Positions 11,461 to 24,122 are shown, counted from the stretch's first letter. The stretch is DNA of 64,000 nucleotides from Metallyticus violacea (GCA_030762175.1 CM060842.1:64318001-64382000); one strand, 5' to 3'. Numbers and translations are program-made. Notes: a model not told the origin generated them from the letters alone.

Positions 11461-13269
11461 TTCCATTAGAGCAACACATGTGTAAATAGTATTTATTTTT
11501 AAACAAAAATATCAATTAGTTGAAAATTTGTGAAACAAACTTTAATTTTTATTAATTCCGTGAAATACAACCAATTTTCAAAATTTAGTATAAACGGAAA
11601 ATAGAACAAATATGGCAATGTTTGGAGAAATTTTTTTATAAAGTCAGAGTGAAAACATCTGATGATGAATTGTTTTTTAATTCACTGCTTTATAAATAAT
11701 GCGATGTATTCTTATAGGAAAATCTCTCTCCTTATAATAAGCAAGAACTGTATAGAGAGATATGTTGGGGAGATAGCTGGAGTACCGGTGTTGTCGATTG
11801 GAGATATTGAACATTAAGTCACTTATGATTGCATGTATAAGCATTTGTGTGTGATAGTTCTTTGAGAAAAAAGTGCGGGTACTTGAAATCTTCCTGTGGC
11901 CTCCCTTTCACTCATTTCCCTTTAAGAACCTACACGACAGCGCTTCATTTTGTGACTTTCAAGAGGAACGTAAACAAATACGCCGCTTTCTGAAAGAAGA
12001 AGCAGAACAAGGAGCAGAAGAGGAATAAGAAGATTTGTGCTGCTTTCCAGCCCTCGTGGTTGTTGTTGACTGGGTACCGTCTAGAAGCGGAAATTGGAAA
12101 TGCGGAGTTATTTTTTCTTCCTCTCTCTCTATATATATAGGTATATATACTCTGTTAAACTGCATGAGCATCCATCTCTGGTTGATGCAGAACAAAAAAG
12201 ACAGAAGTTATTGAGAAGTTCACCTCGCTGAAAGAATGTGTTCGTGTGTCTGTGAGAGCGTGCCTGTCTTGACATCTCTTTATTGTTTATTGCGGCCCTC
12301 TGTAAAGGAGAAATTCAATTTATACTTTTTTTGTTCCACAATATCCCATTCTAGTTACGCGTTATTGAAATATTACTGAATCTCTCCACGTTTACTTTGT
12401 AACATTGCATGGGATGGAATAACTTAAGTAGTGTTCCTTCTCCACATGAACAGAACTACGAGTATGTTATATTCTTGTTGAACACATAGCCCTTTCCGCT
12501 GCTCATAGTCTTGATATTGGTCTTTGCGAGTCAATTATAATACACTAAGTTTTAATTGCAAAATGATTTAAAGCATCATATTGTTTTATGTTTTCTCGTT
12601 CATTCCGTAATATTTATAGAAAATAAGTTGCGTTTTAGCTAACTGTTAAATTCTATTTGTAAAATAGAGATATACAAAACTTTATGGTGAGACTAAATTA
12701 TAGACAAATATTATTAGAATGTAAACAAGAGAAGTGAACTTTAAACCAACAAGCTACTTGACGAAAAAGTCTACCATACAAGAGAGGAATTGCACATAGT
12801 TCAGTACATCTATTAACAAGATAATAAGATAAGTAAGAAACAGCACTTGCAAAGAAGAGCACGTAATAGAACGCTAAAAGAATCTCTAATCTTTAACAAA
12901 AATCCAAGAAGATAGAGAAACATTGTAGTTAAACTTAATTAATTCAAAATAAATATGAAACAATAAATAGAAAATGGAAAATAATGGAGGGATAACCATG
13001 GCTACTCAGTGGAGGTGTGCGCAAGAGAAGAACATATAGCGTCATTAGCTGTGCGTCTAGAAGACATGAATTATGTGATGTACATACCTTAAATTGGGTG
13101 ACTGAACAGTGGAGTAGTAATAAATTTTATAATGTTAAGTTTACAACTGTCGCTGATACCGTCCGTTTAACATGAACTTGTTATATAAAGAATACGGATA
13201 ATTACCAAACGTTTGTTGTTCTAATGCTGACATGTTCAATATATTTAACGCATCCACAATAACAGCAAC

Positions 13270-14076
13270 ATGCCCCATCCTCTGGAAAAATCAGCTGTAC
13301 GGTCCATAGCAAAAGTCACTCTACCCTCCACCCCTCAATATTATAGGCCTATCAGATATCGAAAGCACTGGAGTGAATCGTTGACAAGCAACTCACCATC
13401 TTTATGAGTATATCCTACAAGACACCTACCAGGCAGGGGGTACGGCAACTGCCTTGCTTAACATTACCGAGGACATCCGCGAGGCTGTGGACGTGAGTGA
13501 ACTGACTGTCCAAGCTCTTATTGGCTTTTCTAGAGCCTTTAACTACTTTCAAAACTTAAGCCACTGTATTTATCTGAGAATTTGATCCAGTCCGGCCGAC
13601 TACAGTACGTTGCAGTAGGAGATCGCCTTTCGCCTTAGAGGTCAGTATAGTGTGGAAAGTCACAAGGTTAGTACTGAGATCAGTATTAATTTCCATTTAT
13701 GTAAATGACGTCACTAACCACGTTAAGTATTGCAGATACCATATAAGGTGCATGTTGACGACCTGCAACGGTATATTCATTCACCACCAGCCTCCATAAC
13801 TGAAGGTAACGAAGACCTAGACTCAGTATCGGCATGGCCTAAACAAAACAACCTTATCATCAACACGGGAAAATTACAAGCTATCATAATATTTCACTCC
13901 GTGAAACTTAATGAAATAAAATCGTTCGTAAAACATCTGTGTATATATTTTGACAGTAATGTTAATTAACACATTCAAACAATATAAAAGTGGGGTAAGG
14001 TTTCAATGTTCTATTTCGATTCTATTAGCTGATATCGCGACAAATCTTTGACAAAGAGTAAAAGGTGCTCGCAATG
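13270..14076 (+). pseudogene. LINE reverse transcriptase, 5' part of a split copy
   Basis: Successive frames give QATHHLYEYILQDTYQAG, then TATALLNITEDIREAVDVSE, then LIGFSRAFN, then GDRLS, then NFHLCKWRH-type sequence, then HVDDLQRYIHSPPAS and KQNNLIINTGKLQAI. These correspond to reverse-transcriptase blocks 2 to 6. HVDD stands where the catalytic Y/F-A-D-D box belongs (about 13751-13762). Frameshifts and stops are frequent, so it is dead. Cell role of the family: target-primed reverse transcription. The copy continues at 14387 beyond an inserted SINE-A. Confidence 0.78.
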
Positions 14077-14386
14077 GTTCGCTACATTTGGTTGGGTTTA
14101 TTTAAGGACGCTCTTTAACATTTCAGGTCATCAGCGTCCCATACTATTCAGGGCGTGAAACGGCCGGTAAATTTTGCTCAGAGGACTCTTCTTTCAGGCT
14201 TGAGGTTCTTTATCGTGCTGTAAATCTATGACGTGGGACTTACTTTACTTCCCTTCCGTAGGAAGTCATACTTACGATTTTTACGCCCGAAAAAATCCAT
14301 CCTCCTAGTCGGGATCGAACTCGCGATCTTGGGTTTAGAAGGCAAGTATGGTTACCACTACACTGCCAGGACGACGAGTTCGCTAC
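14077..14386 (-). mobile_element. SINE-A copy inserted in the LINE, with 9-bp target-site duplication
   Basis: The minus-strand SINE-A runs from its tRNA-like head (right, near 14373) to its A-rich tail (left, near 14086). GTTCGCTAC is repeated exactly at 14077-14085 and 14378-14386, marking target-site duplication. The diagnostic body block, reverse complement of CCGTTTCACGCCCTGA, is at about 14150-14168. The LINE frame reads on sensibly on both sides. Confidence 0.85.
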
Positions 14387-14848
14387 GTGTGCAACCTCGT
14401 AGATCAGATCATATCACTGCAGCTTTTGAGTTGTTATCCTGACATTGACTGGATGCTACAAGGAAGTTGCACTCCCTCATTCATCTGCGTTCAATTGTGT
14501 CCACCTCAACTCCGCACTAGCTTTCGACCTGTTTTCTCTCCATCTTCTCATCATAATTCAAACACCCGATCGAATAACAATTCCATTCTCTCTATACCCT
14601 TACCGTTCTTCATCCTTCGCAGTTGTCGCTACTTGTCTCTGTACTCTCTGCCGTGGATATTTTAGAATATTGCTCAATATTATTTATTTGATTAATGCAT
14701 CATATAACCGTTACCATGCTCAGATTATTAATATCATTAACTGCATTGTATATACTGTAATCATAATAGTTCCTGATGAAGTGGAAGAGAGGACCTTGCG
14801 GTTTTAACTTCGCCAGGTAAAATAAATGTATTATTATTGTTATTATTA
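14387..14848 (+). pseudogene. 3' part of the split LINE with (ATT)n tail
   Basis: Frames give SDHITAAFELLS, then TRKLHSLIHLRSIVSTSTPH, then NTRSNNNSILSIPLP, then SFAVVATCLCTLC. This is the C-terminal stretch typical of the same LINE type as 13270-14076. The copy ends in a short 3' UTR (near 14790: GAGGACCTTGCGGTTTTAAC) and an (ATT)n tail at 14832-14848, as many insect LINEs do. It is interrupted by stops and frame changes. Confidence 0.68.
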
Positions 14849-15899
14849 TATAACGGGTTACTGCAAAAAGTAATGAGAACCAATTACAAGCCAAAAAATA
14901 AGTTAAAGATAAAGAAAGATGTGAGAATAATAAGTCATACATATATGCTTATATCTGTGGCACATTTTTTTAAAATTAAATAAATATAATAGACCTGACA
15001 CATTAAAAACAATTAACAAACTTCTAACACTAAAATAAAATAAAGAAAAGCAATTTGAAACAAGAACCAAATATATTATGGAAATAAAAAGACATTTTTG
15101 GTTACTTCCTTCATTACAGAATATGAATAATATTACAATGTGGATTTCCATATAATGCGAAATAATTATACATGCTATAGAGCTAATAATTTTTATCCAC
15201 TGTCTTACTAAAGATTACCTAATTACCTTGGAGAATACGCTTCATGATGAACATATGAAGTTGCAAAGTTGAAAATTAATTTTCCTCGAGTATTAAAGTA
15301 TTTTATTCAGAGAACAAAGGCTTTTAAATGCCTATGCTTACCTATTTACTGTTTCCATAATTTTTTCTTCAGTGTCATATAAATAAGTATTTTATAATCT
15401 TTCCAAAGTTCAGCATCTAGTGCCAGCATGAAGTAAGAATATTAAAATTTGACATATTTCAAGCACCCTACAACTAATTTATTACATCATTAATGCCGAC
15501 TGATGATGACATGAAGCCAGCTTTCCAATATCTGCGTCATCAATATTCTATTTTTCTCAAATGACTCTGTGACAGATAACGGATGTTATCTACATACGGA
15601 TATGTGCGATTAATATATCAAGAACTAAATAGCAGCAGCATGAATTTTAATTTACTTCTCTTTACATCAACATACAATTTTTAATATTACAATAAGATCT
15701 ATGTCTTCGTCAATTTCATAATACTAACTGATAATATAAATTAATACATATCATTATTACTATTACAGCATTTTAATTCTGAAAACTTCATCCAACTATT
15801 GTCCTTTGCTTATGAGTTACTTATATCCTTAGGCTTATATACACACTAACACCCAGGTTGTTGGTGTATAATAATCCTGTTGCTAATGCTAATTTACTC

Positions 15900-16440
15900 C
15901 CTATTAAATTTAACAATCATTAACCATCTGACCATTCTTTATCATCTATCCCCTCACCTTTCCTAAATACACTGTAAATCTATAAATTATTCTATTGCCT
16001 TTCATCATGCTCTTTGTCATTCTTATCCATTTTTTTCTTTAACTTTACCTAAATAGTTTGCTATCATTTTATATCCTTCTCTCCTTTTACAGTTAAAATC
16101 TTCCTATTTAAATTTCCTCGTCTAAATTTTCCCATTTTTTATTCCAAAACGTTTCCCTCCATAACTTTGTTTGATTACAATATAACAAACAATGAAAATT
16201 GTATTGATTTCTCTACACATTAATCAATTTCCTATTCCTTTGTCATATCTTAATCGTTTTAAATTCATAACTCCAGTTCTTGCTGAAGCAAACCGTTCTC
16301 AGCCAGCCTTATCACATTGTTCTATGCATTTCCCCCTACTCCTCACTGTTTTTATTCCCCAACAAAGGCTAAATGAACTCTTTTCACCTGAACTACTAAT
16401 TATTTCTTGTCGTTCAATATCTTCCATTTTTAGATTAAGC
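15900..16440 (-). pseudogene. LINE C-terminal remnant related to 10760-11460
   Basis: Minus-strand frames give ASARTGVMNLKRLRYDKGI, then a decayed Cys-rich patch, then RKFK followed by ANYLGKVKEKN, matching the order in the 10.8-kb remnant. Many stops are present. The 109-residue plus-strand frame at 16192-16521 is its shadow plus a (GGT)n run at 16448-16482. Confidence 0.45.
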
Positions 16441-17120
16441 AGTAGTTGTGGTGGTGGTAATGGTGGTGATAGTGGTGGTAGTAGTGTATTTATTTACAAA
16501 ATATATTTGTTACAAATATAACTCGTCCATGACTCACGGGTCCTGGGGTCGTTCGTGCTTTCGCAATACACTAGGAAATGTATGAAATTAGATACATAAG
16601 TAAAATAAACAGAAAAGAAAACCGTACAAAAGTTAATAACACACATTCGCTCACATATATGTACAATTTATTCCAAAAAATATTGCGATTCATGTTCCCC
16701 TATCCCCCTTCCCGGTTGTATGCCTCTTCCGATATGAGCTGCCTCACTATGTTTAAAAATGCACTTACTCCCTCCTCTTCCGTCCTATCTGCCAGCCAAG
16801 TTCAGCATTTCCTCTGCCCTTCCTCCTATTAACAAACGGGGTCGATAGATATTTCTTTTTCCATTCTTCCATTCTCTTGCAAGGCAAGGAACAAATCAAG
16901 CACGGGCTTTTTTGGAATGCTGAATCAATCACCGTCTCCGCAATCATACGGTTTCATTTCTTTGTCAAAATAGTCGGAAATTTATCACGCCGAAAGGATG
17001 AGTAAAAGTCTACTAATTTCGTGATTTTAATGTCGCGTTTTGCTGCAGAATAGTATCTTTAAATCCTTGTAATGGTGGCTTGAATAAGTGATACTATAGG
17101 AAGAAAACTATGGACTAAGA

Positions 17121-17123
<3 letters not shown>

Positions 17124-17169
<46 letters not shown>
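17124..17169. repeat. (AAT)n microsatellite
   Basis: Fifteen or so uninterrupted AAT units. Confidence 0.97.
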
Positions 17170-17699
17170 GTCCAAAGGATCGAGCATGAGAACTTTTAAG
17201 TTCCTGACTTAGCAACGGAAAATGTTAGGCATAGGTTTGCAGACTGCAGAGTGATTTTACTTTGTTCACCGACTACGAACGACCCTGTGGAGCTATATAA
17301 TCATCTGCAACAGAAGCGTACGCATGTAGGACTTTATGGAGGAACATAACGTTTCGCAGGAGATAACCGTTAGTTATCCACTTGTTGTGCTACATTTTCC
17401 CCTCCTTTTCTGAAACAATAAGTAGAAGCCTCGAAGTTCCTTTTCATTTTATTGCCTTTTGCTTTTGTATTGCAGTAGAGGAAATGGCGGAATGTACTCC
17501 AGGTAATTACTTGCACAGCAAAGTGGACATGTTATCTGAAAGTTGGGTAACAGTTGGTAGCTTTACATGCCATTTAGAAAAACCGAAATATAGCTCAATA
17601 AAATAGCTCCTTTAAGAGGACTTTATATTTGAATAATGCTCCAAAATTTATTTGAGAGGAATTGTTGTGTAGAAAGTTGTAACATCAACAATACATCTA

Positions 17700-17755
17700 A
17701 AGGAAGGAAGGACGGAAGGAGGGAGGGAGGAAGGGAGGGAGGAAGGAAGGAAGTA

Positions 17756-17799
<44 letters not shown>

Positions 17800-17802
17800 A
17801 AA
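17700..17802. repeat. (GGAA)n then (GAAA)n microsatellite
   Basis: A run of GGAAGGAAG/GGGA variants passes into a pure GAAA run (about 17755-17800). The charged 61-residue frame over it is not a gene. Confidence 0.97.
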
Positions 17803-18170
17803 TTTTGAAAACCGAAGATAGCAAATTTAGTTTATTAGAACAGTATAACCGTATAGTTTCTGAAAATGATTATACTAATGCAGTTTATCAGTGATAATTC
17901 CAAAGATGTATTTAGTTTATGAACTTGTCAGAAATTCTCAGAAACGGCACAACATTAAAGCAAAATTTACATATTTAAGTAGTAATTACAAAGAAATGTT
18001 ATTTAATTACGTGAACTTTGTTCTAAAATTCATGAAGATGAACGCAATGCAAAAATTCTTTATTTCGGAATTCAAAATGGCTTCCTAGCATTTGAATAAT
18101 AATATACGCCAGCACACTACGTAAGACATGGCTACTTCACCGTGGAGTTGAATTTTGGAAGAGCTACAAA

Positions 18171-18173
<3 letters not shown>

Positions 18174-18207
<34 letters not shown>
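18174..18207. repeat. (AT)n microsatellite
   Basis: About 17 AT units. A 25-T run follows at 18531-18555. Confidence 0.95.
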
Positions 18208-18210
<3 letters not shown>

Positions 18211-19379
18211 GAGTCAGGCAACCAGTAGGTGGATGCCGTTTAATCACCATTCGCTCGGATTCGAACCAATAAAACTGCATAAAATTTAGTTATAGCCTTT
18301 TTACCTACTTCTGAATTCAATGGTGTTTTTCTTTTTCTGTTAAATGCCACAATTTACCAGCAGTGATCTCTGAAGACAAGTACCACATCGAAATGCATCT
18401 GTATCAAGTTTGACTGGCATAGCAAATGGCGAGGGAATTATATCAAAATGGGGCTAGGGAGCAACTGCGGCGTTAAACGAAAATCACATTTTCAATTCAA
18501 AGATAAGAAAAGTAAAATATAAATAATCGGTTTTTTTTTTTTTTTTTTTTTTTTTGAGTAAGGGGAAAGTGTAAAAATGTGTGATAAAATTTAAAACGTA
18601 AATGACGAATACATGTGTTGTATTTGACACAGTGAAACAAAGGATTGAGAAGCGGATCTATGACTACAATGTTATATTTCAATATTTGTTGCATACTACA
18701 TGCAATATTATCCCGGTATACGAATGTGTATAACAGATGAATTTAAAGGTTGTTGTTCGTCAATTATAACGTGCACATAATAAGCACTTTTCACATTACC
18801 TTCCAATGTAAAGCCACAAATGTTTGGAGGGAAAGTTTAATTAGTAAGAAACGGTAAACGAGGAATAAATGAATTATATTGAGAAAGATCTTTGAAGATT
18901 GTGAGCAGATACCCAAATTAGCGGAGTTTTTATGGAAGATAAAAATGAAATGGAAATGGTCAGCTGAAAGATGTGTAATTTAGATAAATTTTAGATGATA
19001 AAATACCTGTATGATTATGAAAAATGTCATTGGTCTGGGAACAGTTGGCAGTGAAATTATATTAAATTTATTGAGCTTGAGATATTGGAAATTGCTAGAG
19101 AAAGTAAGTTATAGTTGGTATTTGAGAAATAAAGGAATTAATAAATTGTATAGATTGTAGTTAGCTGACAAAATAATTGGTACAAGTAGAGTAAGTGAAA
19201 TATTTATTTTAGTGTCTAGTTTGGGGGGAAACCTAGTACTCTAGAATTCCAGTAAGCTACTGCTGATGGACCGGGGACCGGGGTCTGATGCTATCAAGGT
19301 GGAAATTTTGTACTTTTATTTAATTATTTAGAATTCAGATAACGGGATATTATAAAATAATCATTGTATTAAAATTTTC

Positions 19380-19490
19380 GTAATCGCGAGGAAGTACACC
19401 TAAAATGGCCTGGGCCAGATAGGTGGAGACACCTTGTAGTTTGTATTTTTCTTAGCACTTTCAATAAATTTCAAATTTCAAATAAGCACT
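19380..19490 (+). mobile_element. Possible retroelement 3' end
   Basis: One frame reads WPGPDRWRHLVVCIFLSTFN and runs into AATAAATTTCAAATTTCAAA, which looks like the end of a non-LTR element followed by its tail. The upstream 200 bp give no clear protein match. Confidence 0.28.
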
Positions 19491-20223
19491 CGTCCTGTTC
19501 GTGAAGGAGACGCATTCCTAGGTGCTTCAATAAAAACCAGAAAGTAAGAGATAATCGGTGCGGTCATCTGCAGTCAACTCACAAGCTTCTACTAAAGAAC
19601 TTTTGTAATGTTAATGACCATTAATTGGAGCATTCGTAGGAAAATGGTCACACTATGAATATACTTGATATATTGACATAATGATGAATAGGTTGAAGCC
19701 TACGATAAAATCGAAAAGAACATTGCTAAGCATTTCGAACATCCACCATACAGTACAAGATAGGTTCCATGGACGTTCAGTTTTTTATAACTTTTGAACC
19801 AGAGGTCTACAGATTACTGGGAGATAATGGACGCGGTGCAAAGTTAGTTAAAGACCACATCAAAAAACATTTTTAACGCGGAATATTGTAGACAGGTAGG
19901 TCAATTATGATGCAAAGTAGAGGGATAAGTTCGAAAAATAATGCACATTTATACAAACTTGTATAAATACTTTTTAAAAAGTTATTATACAATTCCTAAA
20001 TGTACAGTTTCTTAAATGTACAGTTTAACATTTTAACGTTAAAACATAACACTTTGCTATTGAATGTTCAAGAATATAGTTGTACGGTCTATTTGGTTTA
20101 TATTTAATAATACTAATGACATTCAAATTTTCGTGATATTCGCTAATATATATTTATTTATTATGTTTCCAAACAACAAAATATAATTTTAACTCATGGT
20201 ATTTAACTAATTTACATGAGCTA

Positions 20224-21088
20224 ATACCGTACGATCAGTAATGTTTTTCCCCGCGGCGCGAGGTTTTTCCTATGAATGAGCCCTCGCCGGTTTGGCGCGC
20301 CGTGGAGGGGGTAGCAAGCCTGCTTGCTTACATGTTTTACCTAGCTGACTGTCGCAGTCCTTGCGCAGCTGTTTTCCGGCATGTGCCATGTTGTTGGTTT
20401 CTTAATTCATAAGTTTGCATAAGTGCATTATACCTTACGTGTTTATAACGGTATAGCATGTCTTATGTACAAATCATATGTATTAACTTATAGTGAAAGA
20501 ATCATTTTGAGCATACAATTGATTCTATTTTTTATGTGAATACCATACTAACTCTTTATTTTAGAGAATTTACCGACAGAGAGCGAGATCATGCATTTTT
20601 TCAACAGAACTTGGCCACTGCTCACACTACGAATTGTGTATGGTAGCAATTAACAATGTGTTTCCACAAGACAGAGTTATTATTAAAGATTTCTGGCCCC
20701 CTCGGTCCATTGATTTAACAGCCTGCGATTATTTTCTCTAAAGTAAATTTTAAAAAATGCCGTGTACAAGGCATAAAAAAACTTAAAGAAATTATTCATC
20801 ACGAAAGTGTCCGGGTTTCTCAAAATCAACTACAGCGAGTGATGAATGATTTCCTAAAGAGATGCCGAAAATGTGTGGAGAATTAAGGCGGGCAGTTTCA
20901 ATACCTCATTTGATAATTTGATAAATAATGGTGTCTTAAATTTGTGTATTGTTGTATGGTTGGTTTGTTTTATTGTTTTACCTTCCCGCTAATCACCGAG
21001 ACCAGGCTGGCCGACTAAACGTCTAACGAACAGCGCTTCGCACATAGGCAAAACACTCCGGGGGAAAACAACACTGATTGCACGGTAT
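20224..21088 (+). mobile_element. Internally deleted mariner-type element with inverted repeats
   Basis: The left end ATACCGTACGATCAGTAATG and the right end, reversed and complemented (ATACCGTGCAATCAGTGTTG), match, and the match continues through a TTTTCCCCCGG-like block and CCTATG. TA flanks both sides (20222-20223 and 21089-21090). At 865 bp it is too short for a complete element. It retains only the C-terminal third of a transposase. Confidence 0.72.
20565..20890 (+). pseudogene. C-terminal transposase fragment of the 20224-21088 element
   Basis: Reads FREFTDRERDHAFFQQNLAT then AHTT: the second catalytic block, with Asn where FQQD normally has Asp. Next come PRSIDLTACDYFL (third acidic residue retained in CDYFL) and FLKRCRKCVEN, the usual C-terminal block. 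The same transposase group occurs at 1247-2330 and 63540-64000. Frameshifts are present and the N-terminal part is missing. Confidence 0.72.
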
Positions 21089-21927
21089 TATACTATATAT
21101 ATTATATAATAACAATTTTCAACTGCAAATTTCAACTTTGTAATAATTACCTGAACCGAATAAAATGCATTTATAATAAATTGGCGTGCAAAAATCAAGT
21201 TAGTTTATTGCAATCGCATAAGGATTTGTAGTAAGTCCACATTAATGATATGATGCAATTTATGTAATGATCATCAGATAGCTGAAAGCAATGGTTTCTA
21301 TAAACTAAAAAATTGTAATCTAGGAGTACTTCTGATGTCAAAATGTTCAGCATACTATATCCGAATACAAGCCTCCAAACGCAACATCGATTAAATATAA
21401 CAGAAAAAAGAAAAAAGGTATTGTAAAAGTGACAATATAACAGCCACATAGTTCACAAATATTAATTATAATTTTATTTGACATGTGATTGTTCTTGCAC
21501 TTTTGTAATTTTATATCATTTATTAATTCTCTCAATATTGTTATATTTTATGCTCTAAGACACATAACACTGTATTTGCACAATTTTATATGTATTACTT
21601 AATTTTTGCAAGTACGTTATTGAAATCGCCACAATTTGTTGTGAAAGTTTTTCTGCTACCTGTCTTTTAATGTAAGTTTTCTTGAGCATCCAAAAATACT
21701 CAGTATTGATATTTATTTATGCTTGCTGTAAATTTTTTTAAAAATGCATTCATCATATTAACACATATAGTCAAATTCCAAACAATAAGTGCATACTAAG
21801 AAGATTTTGGTCATTATTTTGTATTTATGTTTGTCACTATTGGAAAAAAGATATACCTTTTGGATGCTATAAATTAATCACCACACAGTGTAACATGCTT
21901 ACGAATAAAAAGAGTAATAAAAATGTC

Positions 21928-22219
21928 GATCCTGGTGGTGTAGGGGTAACCATACTTGCCTCCTAAGCCCAAGGTCGCGGGTTCAAACCTGGCCAGGATC
22001 GATGGATTTTTTTTGGGCTTAAAAATTCTAAATATGTCTTCCTTCGGAAGGGAAGTAAAGCCGTGGGTCCCGTGTCGTACATTTACGGCACGAAAAAGAA
22101 CCTCAAGCCTGAAAGAAGAGACCTCTGAGCAAATTTTATCGGCCGTTTCACGCCCTGAATTGAATGGGACGCTGATGTCCTGAGATGTTAAAGAGCGTTC
22201 GTAAATAAATCAGTCAAAC
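21928..22219 (+). mobile_element. SINE-A, full-length copy
   Basis: The head is tRNA-like: GATCCTG pairs with CAGGATC, the A box is TGGTGTAGGGG, the anticodon-loop-like CTCCTAA carries CCT, and the B box is GGTTCAAACC. The body contains CCTTCGGAAGGGAAGTAAAG, CGTACATTTACGGCACG and CCGTTTCACGCCCTGA. It ends in GATGTTAAAGAGCGTTCGTAAATAAATCA split over about 22183-22213. Such elements are transcribed by RNA polymerase III and mobilised by a LINE. Confidence 0.88.
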
Positions 22220-22259
22220 GAAATATAAAACCTTTACAAACGATAGAAATTAATTTTTT

Positions 22260-22997
22260 TTTAATATTTTTATCGAAGACTTAATTGCAGCAATTTGTAC
22301 TAAAAGGTCAGTTAGTGTCACAACCAAAAAGTAAATGGTGCACTGTTTCTTCACACATTTCACATTTGCACATAGGACCAGCAGAGCATTTCATTCTGAA
22401 CCTATGTAGTAACTTTTAAATGTTTATTTTTTTATTTATGGACGCTCTTTAACAGCTCAGGTCATCAGCGTACTTTTAAATCTGAATGGCTGGTAATGAA
22501 GTATATGGTGATGAAAGAAGTTTTGAAGAATTTCGAGGCTAGAGGTCTTACGATGCTTGGAAAGTAATACTCCTAGATGTGCTGTCCTTTACTGTTATTC
22601 ATTCCTAGAATGTTCCACCTCGGCGTTGTGTTTCTTCAGAAGTTTCTAAGTTGGGATTCAGACTGAGGACTTCGCAATCTGGTTGGTCATTCGCTAATAT
22701 TTATAAACTGTTTTGTATACATGGGATATAGGAGGCATCTAAATCTTGATTATGATAAATTAGTAAAGTGCCGAGATTCTCGAAATGTTGATGTATCTGT
22801 TTCTTACACAGGAACGCTGTTTTGGATAACCTAGTCACTGCAAAAAACGTAAAGCGATTGTCATGTTTGTTGAAGACAAGCGCCATTCCTGGTTTGAGCC
22901 ATGAGTCATCCCGATATTTTGTTCCAAATCGAAGATCAGCGAAAGGTAAAGATGATAGGAATCCTTGAGTAAAAAACGGACTTTTAATGTACTTCAA
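22260..22997 (-). pseudogene. LINE C-terminal region with zinc-knuckle remnant
   Basis: On the minus strand, from about 22560 down, frames give LHYQPFRFKS, then LHRFRMKCSAGPMCKCEMC, then EETVHHLLFGCD. This is the YLHRF-plus-Cys/His knuckle that closes many LINE ORF2 proteins. The 98-codon frame at 22701-22997 (GMALVFNKHDNRF, then RLSKTAFLCKK) resembles a worn RNase H segment in the position expected, but that part is weak. A 50-bp SINE-A piece (22422-22471) interrupts it. Confidence 0.5.
22412..22481 (-). mobile_element. Severely 5'-truncated SINE-A with 10-bp target-site duplication
   Basis: Only the last ~45 bp of SINE-A plus tail remain (22422-22471: reverse complement of CTGATGACCTGAGCTGTTAAAG... 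split). ACTTTTAAAT is repeated at 22412-22421 and 22472-22481. The host LINE frame continues across the insertion. The target-site duplication shows a genuine truncated retrotransposition rather than later deletion. Confidence 0.8.
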
Positions 22998-24122
22998 ACT
23001 GAAATCATATCAGCGCTCCAAATGTTTACTTTGTTTATCTTCTTCGCCTTTGAACCTCAATATTATTTTTCAACAGTCTTTTTTCCTCTTGTACATATTT
23101 CTTGGTGTAATACATTAAAATTTAGACATTGTTCTCGAATTAGATATTCGGTTTTCAGATTAGTACAGGTCCTTTTAGTAAATTTGAATAACGCACCTCA
23201 GAATTTCATTTCTAAAGCAATATATTCTAAAACATTTACATTTTTATGTATAAACAAAAAATATAATCTGAAAACTTAATTTTTTAAATTTTGAATAATT
23301 TCATGTTGTATAAAGACAACAATTAACAAAAATGTTGCCTTAAATGAAATTAACAGTGAAAGACTAATTGCGACGCATGATTTTAAACTTGTTTCAAGTG
23401 GGAAAAAATTAGAAAGGACAACACAAAGTACCATAGCATGGAATTTGAAAACGACTGGTTTTAACTTTTCAGATACATTTGTTATAATGAATTAATGTAT
23501 GCTAACGGCTTTCCCGTAGAAAGCTTGTTTTTACTATTAACTAAAGCGAAATAAAATTTTGGAAAGATCCAAATAATATAATTGGTTATATAATTCAATT
23601 AATTAAAGAAGTGAAAGGTCGGTTTAACACAAGCAGGTCATACGAGTGTATTGCTTTACCGCTCATATTTAGATCATTACTAGAAAAAATACAGGAATAA
23701 AATAGGAAACTTTTAGATTATGAAAAGGCTTATGAAAAAGAAAATAGAATTTTTTATTTTCTAAAAAATTACATTAATATTAAGTTTATGGTTTAAGAAT
23801 TATATTTATTAGTTATATATACATATATATACATGACGAGATTTTAAAATTTACAATAGTATTTCTGAATAAAAATAATCACAACACATTTACGTCAATG
23901 CTGTAATAATTTCGAATATCTATAATAACGAGTTATGTGATGTTTTTTGAAAATGATCAAATTTTAATTCTGAAATTGAAAAATATTTAAAGTATATTAA
24001 AGATTTTAATGGATTATTTTTTTTGTTTATAACGAATATTTCAATAAATTAAACAAGTATATAAGAGGTACAAACGTCATCTAATAAAAATAAGTTTTGA
24101 ACATAGAAAAAAAATTAAAATG

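Larger units (their letters stand above)
7343..13269. other. Mostly AT-rich non-coding DNA
   Basis: Apart from the features listed separately (dispersed repeat at 8.4 kb, purine tract at 9.2 kb, block at 9.6 kb, LINE tail at 10.8 kb), I see nothing identifiable. A short pyrimidine/AT run lies at 12117-12150. Confidence 0.55.
16500..20220. other. Non-coding stretch with microsatellites
   Basis: Microsatellites at 17.1, 17.7, 18.2 and 18.5 kb and the possible retroelement end at 19.4 kb are the only structure seen. Confidence 0.5.

Noticed and set aside
16448..16482. Glycine-rich coding sequence
   Set aside because: A simple (GGT)n run; a matching (ACC)n-type run occurs at 41828-41890.
21928..22000. 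A functional tRNA gene
   Set aside because: The tRNA-like head is repeated in several copies, each followed by the same SINE body, and the cloverleaf arms are imperfect.
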